Source: Flagellimonas yonaguniensis (GTDB lineage Bacteria; Bacteroidota; Bacteroidia; Flavobacteriales; Flavobacteriaceae). Taken from it: DNA of 64,000 nucleotides. This document shows positions 55,296 through 64,000 of this stretch, piece after piece (position 1 is the stretch's first letter; every line of letters starts with the position of its first letter). A model generated the notes under the pieces. That model ran no database searches. It worked only from the letters and a program-made list of their open reading frames with translations, and was not told the DNA's origin. Made by a program: the position numbers and the translations under genes. The stretch covers positions 904,530 through 968,529 of the forward strand of contig NZ_JARFVB010000001.1 in NCBI RefSeq assembly GCF_029193885.1, in the 5' to 3' direction.

Positions 55296-55631
55296 CTATA
55301 CTCTATCCATCATCATAAAACTAAAGGTAATGGCAAAAAATACAATACCAGCAAAAAATACCAATAAGCCTAATTTTCTTTTTGGGTTAATCTTACTTGT
55401 CCTAAAGAGAAGATACCCCGCCAGAAAATTGAATAAAGCCCAAATAACATTTGTCATTGGTGATGAAAGCCCTATTGTTGGTGGGTCTGCAAAAGGTGTT
55501 GGGAATGGGTGCCCCGAAATTCCATTGATGTAATGTGGTGTTGCATTTGTAAAAAATACTCCTGCAAAAAAACCGGCAATATAATGGTACCATTTCATAG
55601 GTTTTTCGGATAATGGGCCTGTTTTTGCCAT
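55296..55631 (-). CDS. Conserved small membrane protein, unknown function
   Basis: 111 residues with three hydrophobic segments (WYHYIAGFFAGVFFTNAT, VIWALFNFLAGYLLF, LGLLVFFAGIVFFAITFSF). The block NATPHYINGISGHPFPTPF is striking and I recall it as recurring in small membrane proteins of diverse bacteria, without known function. It precedes the yceI gene by 50 bp on the same strand and may be in its operon. Confidence 0.75.
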   Translation of the reverse strand: MAKTGPLSEKPMKWYHYIAGFFAGVFFTNATPHYINGISGHPFPTPFADPPTIGLSSPMTNVIWALFNFLAGYLLFRTSKINPKRKLGLLVFFAGIVFFAITFSFMMMDRV

Positions 55632-56448
55632 AGTTATAGATTTTTAATTTTCACTTCACATAAAAAATACCTTATACCTTCTTTACAGTACTCAGTTTTT
55701 TCATACTAAATATAGGATATAATCAGCAGGGCACCTGCAATGATCGGAAAAATAATGCACCTGGTGACACCATCTGTAGAAATATGGGCCAACGTGGCGG
55801 TAACGAGGGTGGGATTGCGGCAGGACAGAGTTCAAACTTTTTGAAGGAAGACATTGAAATTATTATCAATAAGTCATTTCATATTAGAAGTGCTTGATTT
55901 TTATTCATCAGTATCCATCCGTTTAAGCACATCTTTTTTCGATATTTTCTAAGGGTATAGTTTACAAAGCCCCATCGATTTATTTAAGAGGGCAGCTTGA
56001 CAGTTATACTAGTTTTGTAGAAAACCTATCCTAAAGATCGGGGTATCTACAGTAAGGGAATATCTGAAAATTTCCCCAGCCCTATTGTTGTACTTTGTCC
56101 ATAAATTCTGTTACATCTTCTACCGTAATGGCGCTTTTGTAATCCCATATTCTATTGTGTTGGTTTGTTGGAATAGATTTAAATGTATCTCCAAACAAAA
56201 CTAGCAATGCGCACGTAATCCAGAAGACAGGCAAGCTAGAGAAAGAATAGATGTCTGGGAAGCCCAATCGATTTTGAAAATTCAATTGATTATAACCCTT
56301 CAAAGGTTAAGTTGTACGAACCCATAGAAGAAAATCATCCTTTGTAGGGATCATACGTGCAAGGATTTTTATACACATCTTCCCATATCCTTGTTAATAA
56401 TAAGTATAGGATACCAACAATTGAAAAAACAATTTTCATGCAGGTCTA
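55632..56448. other. 817-bp spacer without a supported gene
   Basis: Holds a 73-codon minus-strand frame (56082-56303) with one hydrophobic stretch and a helix-like end (TVEDVTEFMDKVQQ); it could be the tail of a lost gene but no family is recognised. The rest shows no hairpin, repeat or RNA gene. Confidence 0.4.
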
Positions 56449-57216
56449 TTATAAAGCAAACCCAAACCCCGTTTTTAGGGTTTTTTCGTAAGCCGCAATA
56501 TTGAAGGTGTATAGATAGGGGGCTTTGTGCGCGACCCCGGGCTTGACCTCATTTAAGCGGTTTAGGATGCCGGTGGCCAACATCTTTCGCTGGAAATTCC
56601 TTCGGTCGAGTTTTCGGTCGAGTATGGTCTCATAAAGCTTTTGTAGGTCTGGCATCGTAAATTTTTCTGGCAATAGATTATAACCTATGGGATAATGGTT
56701 GATCCAGAATCGCAAACTTTGCCAAGCTTCATCAAAAATGTGTCGGTGGTCATGGGCAAGCTCGGGCAAATCGTGGACGTTAAACCATTCGCATTTTTCC
56801 GAAAGAATATCAGGAATTGGTTTAACCTTGGAATATTCGACCAGGGCATAATATCCCACGGAAATAAATCGGTCGAACATCCAACTGTCCTTTTTGATCT
56901 GTAAATTTTTGAAGAATAGTTCGGGAACCGTAAAGGAAGAACGACTTAATCCACCGAACGTTTGGAACTGGTGCAAAAAAATATCTGTAAGACCTGTTCG
57001 TTCCGTTAATATCCTTTTTACGGCTGTTTCCATTTCCTCATCCTTAAGGATAAACCCGCCCGGTAACACCCATGAGTTCAGGTTTTTCATGTTCAAAAGT
57101 AAGACCTTCAACTCGTTTTCATGAAAACCGAACACCACGCAGTCAATGGAGATATGGGATAAATAGTGTTTGTGGCCCTGATTGAAAAATTTCTCGATAT
57201 ATTCTTTGTATTCCAT
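56449..57216 (-). CDS. Nudix-fold winged-helix regulator (NrtR/AraR-like), Nudix box degenerate
   Basis: 255 residues. Nudix fold about 20-150 (WVLPGGFILKDEEMETAVKR) and a C-terminal winged helix (about 175-240, FTMPDLQKLYETILDRKLDR, RRNFQRKMLATGILNRL). In the Nudix box G54...E60...R68 are kept, but the expected Glu at 69 and 73 are Ile and Arg, so hydrolase activity is unlikely; such proteins act as ligand-sensing repressors (NrtR for NAD metabolism, AraR for arabinose in Bacteroides). It is divergent from a GH3 glycosidase, so a sugar ligand is the better guess. Confidence 0.9.
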   Translation of the reverse strand: MEYKEYIEKFFNQGHKHYLSHISIDCVVFGFHENELKVLLLNMKNLNSWVLPGGFILKDEEMETAVKRILTERTGLTDIFLHQFQTFGGLSRSSFTVPELFFKNLQIKKDSWMFDRFISVGYYALVEYSKVKPIPDILSEKCEWFNVHDLPELAHDHRHIFDEAWQSLRFWINHYPIGYNLLPEKFTMPDLQKLYETILDRKLDRRNFQRKMLATGILNRLNEVKPGVAHKAPYLYTFNIAAYEKTLKTGFGFAL

Positions 57217-57240
57217 CCTTCAAAGGTAAGTAGCTCTTGC

Positions 57241-57317
57241 ATGAAAAATAATTTTTTTATCAAACGGATCGTTGCAATCAATCATTGCGTATATTTAACA
57301 CAATGAAAAATAATTTT
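57241..57317. promoter_or_regulatory. Direct and inverted repeats between the Nudix regulator and GH3 genes
   Basis: The 15-mer atgaaaaataatttt occurs twice (57241-57255 and 57303-57317), 62 bp apart start to start. Between them lies gcaat (57274-57278) / attgc (57284-57288). The arrangement fits an operator region for the divergently encoded regulator. Confidence 0.55.
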
Positions 57318-57348
57318 GATTCTAAAATATGATTAAATGATTTTCGGT

Positions 57349-59658
57349 ATGAAATTGACTAATATACGATATAGGTTAGGTAGTGTTGTGTTGGTTGCAC
57401 TTATGGCAAGCTGTGGCCCAAGGTTCACGGAAGAAAAGAGGGACGGTTTTGTCCTGCTCCACAATGAAGAAGGGAGCACTCTTGGTTATAGCCCGAATTC
57501 GGGGGTCGCCATTCTTACCGTTGATCGATTGGCATTTAAGGATTTGAACCAAAATGGGGTATTGGACCCTTACGAGGATTGGCGCCTATCAGAAACCGAA
57601 AGGGCCCAAGATCTGGCCACAAAAATGAGTACAGAACAAATAGGTGGATTAATGTTGTACAGTGCGCACCAATCCCTTCCCGGTATGGGCAATCCCTTGT
57701 TCGGTCCCGTTACCTATAATGGAAAGCCTTTTCCGGAAAGTGGTGCCGCTGCAAGCGATCTTTCCGATGGGCAGAAGAAATTTTTAAAACAGGACAATCT
57801 TCGGCACGTACTGATCACCTCGGTTGAATCGCCAGCCGTTGCGGCCCGATGGAACAACAAGGCACAGGAACTGGTGGAAGGTATCGGGTTGGGGATTCCC
57901 ATCAATAGCAGTTCGGATCCCAGGCATGGTAGCGATCCCATTGCGGAATACAACGCAGGGGCAGGGGGTAAAATTTCCATGTGGCCGGGGACATTGGGAC
58001 TTGCTGCAAGTTTTGATCCTGATGTGATGCGGGAGTTTGGAGAAATTGCCTCCAAGGAGTACCGGGCCTTGGGAATTACCACAGCCCTGTCTCCCCAAAT
58101 AGACCTGGCCACTGAACCACGATGGTCGCGTTTTGACGGTACTATGGGGGAAGACCCAGTTTTGGCAACCGATATGGCAAGGGCCTATGTGGATGGCTTT
58201 CAGTCTTCGGACGGTGGCGGTTGGGGCTACCAAAGTGTAAATGCCATGGTAAAGCACTGGCCTGGGGGAGGACCCGAAGAAGGGGGGCGTGATGCCCATT
58301 TTGGCTACGGGGCCTATGCGGTATATCCGGGGAACAACCTGAAGGACCATTTAAAACCCTTTACCGAAGGTGCGTTCGCCTTGGAAGGAGCTACCGAAAA
58401 AGCTGCGGCCGTTATGCCCTATTACACCATTTCCTATGGACAGGACACAAAGAATGGCGAAAATGTGGGCAATGCTTATAATAAATACCTGATTACCGAC
58501 CTTCTCAGAAACACCTATGGATATGACGGGGTAGTTTGTTCGGATTGGGCGATTACGTGGGAAGTTTCTTCGGTGCATGAATTCCAGGGAAAGGCTTGGG
58601 GAGTCGAGAATATGAGCATAGCGGAAAGGCATTATAAGGCCCTAGAAGCCGGTGTTGACCAGTTTGGGGGCAATAATGACATGAAGCCGGTGGTTGAAGC
58701 CTACCAAATGGGAGTGGAGGAACATGGAGAGGAATATATGCGGCAACGGTTCGAAACTTCGGCAGTGCGTTTGTTGAAAAACCTATTTCGGACAGGGTTG
58801 TTCGAGAATCCATATTTGGATATTTCTGAAACCGAAAGTATTGTAGGCAATACCCAATTTATGGAGGCCGGTTACAAGGCGCAATTGAAATCCATCGTCA
58901 TGCTGAAAAACCAGGAAAAGACTTTACCTGTCAATACTGGGAAAAAAGTTTATGTTCCCCAAAGACATGTAGCTGCCAGCACAAACTGGTTCGGTTTTGA
59001 CACCCCGGAACGCATGGAGAACACTTTTTCCATGGAAGTAGTGGGCAAGTACTTTGAAGTTGTGGACGATCCGAAAGAAGCTGATTTTGCGCTGGTCGGC
59101 ATAAACAGTCCTGATGGCGGGGTGGGCTATGATATTACCGATAAGGAGAAAGGGGGGAATGGGTACGTTCCCATAGCTTTGCAATATGGATCCTATACGG
59201 CTAAGGAAGCTAGGGAAACGAGTTTGGCTGGGGGAAGTCCCTTCGAGGATTTTGCCAATCGTTCGTACAAAGGCAAAACAACAACGGCGGTAAACACAAC
59301 GGATATGGATTTGGTCAGGGACACCAAAGAAAAAATGGGAAATAAACCCGTCATCGTGGTGGTCAAGGCTTCCAAACCCATGGTCTTTTCTGAAATAGAA
59401 TCCGCAGCCTCGGCCATTTTGATCAATTTTGGGGTACAGGACCAAGCATTGATGGACATCATTTCAGGAAAAATGGAACCTTCCGCTTTATTGCCTTTTC
59501 AAATGCCTAAGGATATGAATACGGTGGAGCTACAATTGGAAGACGTTCCCAGGGATATGAAACCCTATTCCGACTCGCAAGGCCATACCTACGACTTTGG
59601 CTTTGGTTTGAACTGGAACGGGGTCATTGCCGATGAACGCACCCAAAAGTATAAATAA
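57349..59658 (+). CDS. Glycoside hydrolase family 3 lipoprotein (beta-glucosidase-like)
   Basis: 769 residues from ATG 57349, giving a lipoprotein signal (LGSVVLVALMASCGP); an ATG four codons earlier is possible. GH3 N-terminal TIM barrel with SSDPRHGSDP, SPQIDLATEPRWSRFDGTMG, VKHWPGGGPEEGGRDAHFGYG, and the nucleophile Asp399 in GVVCSDWAIT. The second GH3 domain begins SIVMLKNQEKTLPV and ends with ALLPFQMP and HTYDFGFGL. It should release a terminal sugar, probably glucose- or xylose-type, at the cell surface or in the periplasm. The nearest transport genes are far away. Confidence 0.95.
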   Translation: MKLTNIRYRLGSVVLVALMASCGPRFTEEKRDGFVLLHNEEGSTLGYSPNSGVAILTVDRLAFKDLNQNGVLDPYEDWRLSETERAQDLATKMSTEQIGGLMLYSAHQSLPGMGNPLFGPVTYNGKPFPESGAAASDLSDGQKKFLKQDNLRHVLITSVESPAVAARWNNKAQELVEGIGLGIPINSSSDPRHGSDPIAEYNAGAGGKISMWPGTLGLAASFDPDVMREFGEIASKEYRALGITTALSPQIDLATEPRWSRFDGTMGEDPVLATDMARAYVDGFQSSDGGGWGYQSVNAMVKHWPGGGPEEGGRDAHFGYGAYAVYPGNNLKDHLKPFTEGAFALEGATEKAAAVMPYYTISYGQDTKNGENVGNAYNKYLITDLLRNTYGYDGVVCSDWAITWEVSSVHEFQGKAWGVENMSIAERHYKALEAGVDQFGGNNDMKPVVEAYQMGVEEHGEEYMRQRFETSAVRLLKNLFRTGLFENPYLDISETESIVGNTQFMEAGYKAQLKSIVMLKNQEKTLPVNTGKKVYVPQRHVAASTNWFGFDTPERMENTFSMEVVGKYFEVVDDPKEADFALVGINSPDGGVGYDITDKEKGGNGYVPIALQYGSYTAKEARETSLAGGSPFEDFANRSYKGKTTTAVNTTDMDLVRDTKEKMGNKPVIVVVKASKPMVFSEIESAASAILINFGVQDQALMDIISGKMEPSALLPFQMPKDMNTVELQLEDVPRDMKPYSDSQGHTYDFGFGLNWNGVIADERTQKYK

Positions 59659-60037
59659 TCAGGAGATTCAATGACCAAAAGTGCAAACAGTATGCGGTAT
59701 TTCCCAGTAGAATAGAGTATGACTTCAAAAACGAGCTGGTTCGAACTTTTCGGGGCAATAAAATTTTTGGCGCGGTCTCTTTATTGATAAGAAGCCTGAA
59801 GGAAATAAAAAAGGAGATTTCCTGCACTATTTTCAGAAAATAGGCTTAAGTGCCCAAAAAAAATTGTTCAAACCCTTTTCAGGACATTGCAGACGAGGAA
59901 TGCCAAAGCCAACAAGAGCTTGGTGGCGGCAAGCCCTACTACAAAATAATCCAGAAATTCAGGCTATCCACACGGTGAGCACCAATACGAAGGATTAGAT
60001 AATTTTTACTAGGAAAGCCTTTGTCGGGATGGAGTTG
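59659..60037. other. 379-bp convergent spacer
   Basis: Between the GH3 stop and the lipid-kinase stop. No supported gene and no clear terminator hairpin. A short frame near 59860-59990 (ADEECQSQQELGGG region) looks protein-like but matches no family I know. Confidence 0.4.
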
Positions 60038-60937
60038 TTAGGAATTTACATACGTATTTTCGTTATGGGTAATCAGCTTGACGGCTCCTTTTAAGATTTT
60101 GACCTTTATTTCTTTAAAATGGCCAATGACTTCGCCATCCAATTGTAACAGCCTTGGTTCTTCAAAAAGAATAGATGCACTATCTCCGTTTAAAACCTTT
60201 CCGTTCTGGCTATCATGGAAGCTTTCATCAAATTTTGATAATCCCGCCTTTATCAATGAATTTGCATCTATCTTATTGACAATTACAATTTCAAATATTC
60301 CATCCATTGGGTTTCCTGTTACGTTCAAGGGTACCCCTGTACCGTATTTCCTGGAATTACAGATACCCACCATCAGAGCTTTTTCCCTAATTTCTTTTCC
60401 ATTTATATTCAATGTAACTCCAAATGGAGTCAAATTTTTTAGTTCTTGAAGAAAATATTTTGCATAAGTGGCCATTCCACGATTTTTATCTTTTTCATAG
60501 GAATCCACAATTTGTGCATTTATACCAATATCACCTATATGAATGCAATAATGTGCATCATTCACCAACAGCATATCCAGAGATCCAATAACATTGGACA
60601 GAATAACATCTTTTAATGCCTTCATTGGTTCTGGATTTACACTTAGCTCTGTAGCCATCCCATTGGCCGAACCCAACGGAATGATTCCCATGGGTATGCA
60701 AAAATCCAATAAAGAGATGGAAGTGAACAGCGTAGTTCCATCCCCGCCTACAGATACCACTCTATCAGGCTTGAATGTTTGTACCACCTTTTTTAATTCA
60801 ATTTGATCATCTTTTCCCGTGGTTTTAAAGATGTGGTGATCAATTCCATATTTCTTGCAAAGGGTTTTTGCCTTTTTAAGGAAGGGTTCCTTATCGACTC
60901 CACCCGATATTGGATTTACTACAAATAATAGTTTCAT
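60038..60937 (-). CDS. Diacylglycerol/lipid kinase (DagK/YegS family)
   Basis: 299 residues. Catalytic motifs: FVVNPISGG, RVVSVGGDGTT and IPLGSANGMATELS, then GICNSRKYGTG in the beta-sandwich domain. The usual GTxND of diacylglycerol kinases is SANGM here, closer to YegS-type lipid kinases. It phosphorylates diacylglycerol or a related lipid with ATP. The next gene upstream encodes a phosphatidate-phosphatase-like protein, the opposite reaction. Confidence 0.95.
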   Translation of the reverse strand: MKLLFVVNPISGGVDKEPFLKKAKTLCKKYGIDHHIFKTTGKDDQIELKKVVQTFKPDRVVSVGGDGTTLFTSISLLDFCIPMGIIPLGSANGMATELSVNPEPMKALKDVILSNVIGSLDMLLVNDAHYCIHIGDIGINAQIVDSYEKDKNRGMATYAKYFLQELKNLTPFGVTLNINGKEIREKALMVGICNSRKYGTGVPLNVTGNPMDGIFEIVIVNKIDANSLIKAGLSKFDESFHDSQNGKVLNGDSASILFEEPRLLQLDGEVIGHFKEIKVKILKGAVKLITHNENTYVNS

Positions 60938-60949
60938 AAAGGTTTTTGA

Positions 60950-61897
60950 TTATGTTTTTGATGATATATCCGATTCCTCTAAATCGTCATCGGCTTTAAA
61001 GTATTTTACAGGTATCCCTGTGTTTTTTAAACTTTCTATCCCTTGTTTTTTTGATAAATTAATTTTAGGTTTGGTCTGCCTAATGTAAATCTTAAGTATA
61101 TTTTTGGGAAAGGCCTTTGCGGTCTCAAAGTATATTTCCATATCACGCTGACTGTCGTCACCAAGCAGGATATATTTTTCTTCGGCTGAGTTTTCTATAA
61201 GAAAACGAATTCTATTCATCTTAAAATCTTTTGCTTTTTTGGTGCTCAACAATTTCCAAAGACTCATATAAGGTGTGAGAAAAAGCACTCCTTTTGGCAA
61301 GCCGCTATGTTCGATAAAGTTGGTCAAGGTTCCAAAAAGATTGCTTTCACTTTTAGAAACATAGTAGGTGTTGGCTTTCCGTTCTTCAAAAACCTTAAAT
61401 AGTTTATGGGTAAAGTCAATTGGCTTTCTTTTTTTGGGTGTTTTAAATAAAAGAACGGAAACCCGTTTAAAGAAATCGGCAGTGAACGATTCAATTATGG
61501 TATCGTCAATATCGGATATTACACCCAAAGTATTTCCTAGACTTTTATGGGCAATGGGGTAGTTGTGTATGATTCCCAAAGGTCTATTCCTGCCATGTAC
61601 CATTACATCTATTCCTCTCCGATGCTGGTAATCGGCTATTGTCCAAAAACTTCCGTTCGCATCGGTTTTTGTTTTTGTTGTTACACCATCTGCTATCAAC
61701 GAAATATTTTTGTTGCTGTAAGGTCTAACAGAATAAGTTTTGGTGATGTTGATTAAATTCCTGAAACTACCCGATTTTCTAGCTACATCATATGGAACAT
61801 TTGTTAAAAGGACACCCATTATAAGTGTCCTTTTGTCTATAAGTGGCAATGCGGATAGTTGCCAAACAACAGGGGAAGGCCTGGGGGTTCTACCCAT
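60950..61897 (-). CDS. App1-like phosphatidate phosphatase (DUF2183)
   Basis: 315 residues. HAD-type DxDxT motif in GVISDIDDTIIESFT, later GVLFLTPYMSLWKLL, and YILLGDDSQRDMEIYFE with the acidic HAD block. An N-terminal beta-domain (about 1-125) carries LIMGVLLTNVPYDVARKSG. Yeast App1 dephosphorylates phosphatidate at this site. The start at 61897 keeps the family's early beta strand. It is 12 bp upstream of the lipid kinase, so the two are cotranscribed. Confidence 0.9.
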   Translation of the reverse strand: MGRTPRPSPVVWQLSALPLIDKRTLIMGVLLTNVPYDVARKSGSFRNLINITKTYSVRPYSNKNISLIADGVTTKTKTDANGSFWTIADYQHRRGIDVMVHGRNRPLGIIHNYPIAHKSLGNTLGVISDIDDTIIESFTADFFKRVSVLLFKTPKKRKPIDFTHKLFKVFEERKANTYYVSKSESNLFGTLTNFIEHSGLPKGVLFLTPYMSLWKLLSTKKAKDFKMNRIRFLIENSAEEKYILLGDDSQRDMEIYFETAKAFPKNILKIYIRQTKPKINLSKKQGIESLKNTGIPVKYFKADDDLEESDISSKT

Positions 61898-61905
61898 AAT
61901 AGTGT

Positions 61906-62502
61906 TTATTTTATTGATTTTTCTACCTGCACTATTTTTTTATTTACTTTTTTAAGTTTAAACGACAAGATAATATTCGCCACTCCTGTCACAATGAAAG
62001 CTATGGCAGTCCATGCTACAATGGTCACACCCCCAAACAGAGGATTTAAAATAATGAACCATGACAAGGGTACCAAAAGTAGTCCGAAAATAAGATAATA
62101 GCCCCAATCCAGTATTTTATATGTTTTCAGTTCGAAGGAAAATCCTATTAATGTAAATGCCCTGAACAGTAACCAGAACCCAACATAAAATGGCAGGATA
62201 ACCAAAGTCAACCCAAAATTGGATATTAGAATCACACCTAAAATCAATTCCATGATGCCTAATGCGAGTTGCCATCCCCAACCATCAATTTCGTTGCGAT
62301 TTGTGGTGGCAAACCAAATCTGTAACAAACCTGAAACTATGGCGCTTACCGCAAATAAGACGGAAAGTGACACATAACTCTCCAAGGGATAGGCAAATAC
62401 AGTCACGCCCAGGACGATGAACACCAATCCCAATATAAGCAGTGCCCACCAGTTTTTAATATCTGTTCTAATTTCTTTTAATGCTGATTTTAAATTTTCC
62501 AT
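61906..62502 (-). CDS. HdeD-family (DUF308) membrane protein
   Basis: 198 residues, six membrane helices in three pairs: WWALLILGLVFIVLGVTVFA, SVLFAVSAIVSGLLQIWFA, LALGIMELILGVILISNFG, LVILPFYVGFWLLFRAFTLI, YYLIFGLLLVPLSWFIIL and VAWTAIAFIVTGVANIILSF. HdeD is an acid-stress membrane protein in E. coli; the mechanism is unknown. It starts the minus-strand group with the App1-like and lipid-kinase genes, 8 bp apart. Confidence 0.93.
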   Translation of the reverse strand: MENLKSALKEIRTDIKNWWALLILGLVFIVLGVTVFAYPLESYVSLSVLFAVSAIVSGLLQIWFATTNRNEIDGWGWQLALGIMELILGVILISNFGLTLVILPFYVGFWLLFRAFTLIGFSFELKTYKILDWGYYLIFGLLLVPLSWFIILNPLFGGVTIVAWTAIAFIVTGVANIILSFKLKKVNKKIVQVEKSIK

Positions 62503-62530
62503 GATTAACTAATTTTAGTATTGAACCCAT

Positions 62531-62546
62531 TATATACCGGTGTATA
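62531..62546. promoter_or_regulatory. 16-bp near-perfect palindrome before the HdeD-like gene
   Basis: tatataccggtgtata is palindromic with one mismatched pair. It lies 29 bp before the HdeD start, where an operator or an extended -10 element could be. It may control the HdeD/App1/lipid-kinase operon. Confidence 0.45.
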
Positions 62547-62597
62547 TTTTGATTTGCAAAGGAAAAATTGCACAACCTACTGTTGTGGTACAAAGAA

Positions 62598-63290
62598 TTA
62601 ATTCTTGTCAAAATTACTTTTGATCTTCTCTTGGGTTTTGGCCAACCAAGTTTTCAACGTATTTTTTTGTGCTTTCATCTTATCTCGATACTGCTTTTGC
62701 TTTTTGTCCCTCTTGTCCCTAAGCTCATCTAACTTGGCCTGGGCATTTTGCTTGGCGTTCCCAACGGCTTTTTTGACATTCTCCTTGGCTTCTTCTATTT
62801 CCTTGTCCATTGCATCAAGGTCTGCTTCGATAGCCTTGGAGAGTTCTTCATCAACATCTACACGGGTGATTTCTGCCAAATCTCCAATACTTGAATCAAG
62901 CGGGGTTTCCCATTGTTCAAAAATGTGGGCGACCACTACTACTTTACCATTGGGCAAATTGGCAGATACTTTTTCGAGTAGTTCGTCGGTACTCATTGAA
63001 TTCATAGTGTCAGCGGTCAGACCTGCCAATGAACCAAATGTTCCACCAAGCAAGAACCCATAGGGGCCAAACAAGGCTCCGAGCAAAGCACCTGCGGTGC
63101 CACCTACCAGTGTTCCCCCAAGTGAATTGGAAGCATCTTCCTTAAGGGCAATCTTCCCGTCTTCTTCCTTTTTGATAATTACATACTCCGAAAGGTTTAA
63201 GTCTTCTTTGTCGTTGAGTTCCTTTAGCGTTTCCAATACTTTGTAAGCATCGTTTTCATTGTTTGTCGAAAGTTGAATGATTTTTTCCAT
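62598..63290 (-). CDS. DUF1269-family protein
   Basis: 230 residues. The N-terminal alpha/beta region (EKIIQLSTNNENDAYKVLE) leads to a glycine-rich hydrophobic hairpin (LGGTLVGGTAGALLGALFG, GFLLGGTFGSLAGLTAD), the DUF1269 signature, and the C-terminal half is a charged coiled coil (ADLDAMDKEIEEAKENVKKA, AQAKLDELRDKRDKKQKQYR). The fold resembles PII-like proteins with an inserted Gly-zipper membrane segment. Function unknown; found with stress genes, as here beside HdeD. Confidence 0.9.
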   Translation of the reverse strand: MEKIIQLSTNNENDAYKVLETLKELNDKEDLNLSEYVIIKKEEDGKIALKEDASNSLGGTLVGGTAGALLGALFGPYGFLLGGTFGSLAGLTADTMNSMSTDELLEKVSANLPNGKVVVVAHIFEQWETPLDSSIGDLAEITRVDVDEELSKAIEADLDAMDKEIEEAKENVKKAVGNAKQNAQAKLDELRDKRDKKQKQYRDKMKAQKNTLKTWLAKTQEKIKSNFDKN

Positions 63291-63464
63291 TTCTTTGTTT
63301 TTTATGTTGTTCTAATTTCAACAGGATTAAAATTATAGTATTGATAAATTATCGATGTTTTCTTGAACCTATTATTCTCTTATAGCTGTTGGCGTTTAGA
63401 AAGACGGGTTGAATTTATAAAAATCCAACCCGGTCAGACATTTTATGAGGAGATACACGGAGAA

Positions 63465-64000
63465 TCAGAACATTCTGTCCTTGTTCCAGTTGCCCACCAT
63501 TTCAACAAGGTTATAGCCTGTTACGGGTTTTCCCCTGAAAGTTCCGGTAATATTGCATAAGCCTTCGTATTTAGGTAAAATGTCAGAAGGTACCTCCTGT
63601 TCTTTTTTGATTGCCCTTACGATCAGTTCAGCCTCCAGTTCGGGTATCTTGACGACCCAATTGGTCGGATAGCGTTGCCCCATAGGGCTTATCCAGAACT
63701 CGCTTGCAGATTCGGCAAGAGGTTCGACATTTGCAACGATATGGGAACCATCCGGTTCTGCCATGGTCACCCAGCTGGATTGCTTTCCATAAAGATAGAT
63801 ATCCCATAAACCCAATACATCTCCGTTATCGAGTGTAAGGTTCATCCATGTCCAGTACATGTCCTGTTCCTGAAAGGTTCCTTTCATTGGCTTTTCTTTG
63901 TTTCCAAAGAAATCATGGCGCCAGAACCATTGCCTGTCATACCATGTTTTGCCAAAAACCTTATGTGTCTCGCCGTTGAAGTTTAAAGTGCCACTGCCCA
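63465..64000 (-). CDS. CrtC/AttH-like lipocalin-domain protein (5' end cut by window)
   Basis: At least 178 residues; the frame runs to the window edge, so the N-terminus is missing. Visible are GSGTLNFNGETHKVFGKTWY, DRQWFWRHDFFGNKE, DMYWTWMNLTLDNGDVLGLWD, FWISPMGQRYPTNW and a late beta strand GLCNITGTFRGKPVTGYNLV. This is the pattern of the hydroxyneurosporene-synthase/AttH lipocalin-like fold (predicted secreted hydrolases, COG5621-like). The upstream part, with any signal peptide, lies outside. Confidence 0.85.
   Translation of the reverse strand, partial: GSGTLNFNGETHKVFGKTWYDRQWFWRHDFFGNKEKPMKGTFQEQDMYWTWMNLTLDNGDVLGLWDIYLYGKQSSWVTMAEPDGSHIVANVEPLAESASEFWISPMGQRYPTNWVVKIPELEAELIVRAIKKEQEVPSDILPKYEGLCNITGTFRGKPVTGYNLVEMVGNWNKDRMF

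Noticed and set aside
56082..56303. 73-codon minus-strand frame in the 817-bp spacer
   Set aside because: One hydrophobic stretch and a helix-like tail only; might be a gene tail remnant but not enough to call.
57841..58300. Possible second frame or frameshift in the GH3 gene suggested by long antisense frames
   Set aside because: The GH3 frame is continuous over 769 codons with all motifs in order; antisense frames are shadows of its codon bias.
1..64000. Presence of a prophage, insertion sequence, CRISPR array, tRNA or rRNA
   Set aside because: No transposase or integrase motif, no regular repeat-spacer pattern and no tRNA- or rRNA-like segment was found by eye; very degraded remains cannot be excluded.

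Overview
The window looks like a chromosomal segment from a marine-type member of the Flavobacteriaceae (Bacteroidota). Evidence: a SusC/SusD outer-membrane pair with FecR/ECF-sigma control, STN-domain TonB receptors, A-rich start regions of the TAAAA-ATG kind in place of strong Shine-Dalgarno boxes, a TAnnTTTG-type promoter, many small lipoproteins with a Cys after the signal peptide, and moderate-to-low GC. No rRNA, tRNA, CRISPR array or intact insertion sequence was seen.

Left part (1-8.2 kb, minus strand): an ECF sigma factor, a FecR anti-sigma factor, a SusC-like TonB receptor with an N-terminal STN signalling domain, a SusD lipoprotein and a purple-acid-phosphatase-like metallophosphoesterase cut by the window edge. 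Next (8.7-19.4 kb, minus strand) comes a compact nine-gene cluster: PP2C phosphatase, transmembrane Ser/Thr kinase with a Sel1-repeat ectodomain, Sel1 membrane protein, small secreted protein, putative membrane anti-sigma factor, ECF sigma factor, LEA14/WHy-type lipoprotein, a double-FHA ABCG-type transporter and a secreted M48 protease. It reads as a self-contained phospho-signalling and export module and is the best candidate here for an undescribed system.

Middle part: polyphosphate kinase ppk1 (19.9-22.0 kb); a redox/electrophile region (22.4-28.4 kb) with an SDR broken by one stop codon, a FrnE/DsbA-like protein, an alpha/beta hydrolase that appears to have lost its start through a one-base slip, YceI, two NAD(P)-binding reductases and two divergent HxlR regulators with palindromic control regions; an LpxL-like acyltransferase; a TetR-controlled Ybh-type ABC-2 efflux operon (29.8-36.5 kb) with the same palindrome on both sides of tetR; and an AraC-flanked RND efflux operon (37.8-43.4 kb). 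The RND genes run on into a lipid-related stretch (43.4-49.9 kb) with a small secreted DUF6134-like protein, two paralogous patatins, cardiolipin synthase, a UbiB-family kinase, an HdeD-like protein, and a decayed copy of the DUF6134-like gene that shows an old duplication.

Right part (50.5-64 kb): SDR, bestrophin, an LLM flavin oxidoreductase overlapping a second yceI, a small membrane protein, a Nudix-fold regulator with a broken Nudix box divergent from a GH3 glycosidase lipoprotein, then a minus-strand stress/lipid run (lipid kinase, App1-type phosphatase, HdeD, DUF1269) and a CrtC/AttH-like lipocalin protein cut by the window edge. Several long spacers (0.3-0.8 kb) hold hairpins or nothing recognisable, which suggests gene decay is common in this genome.
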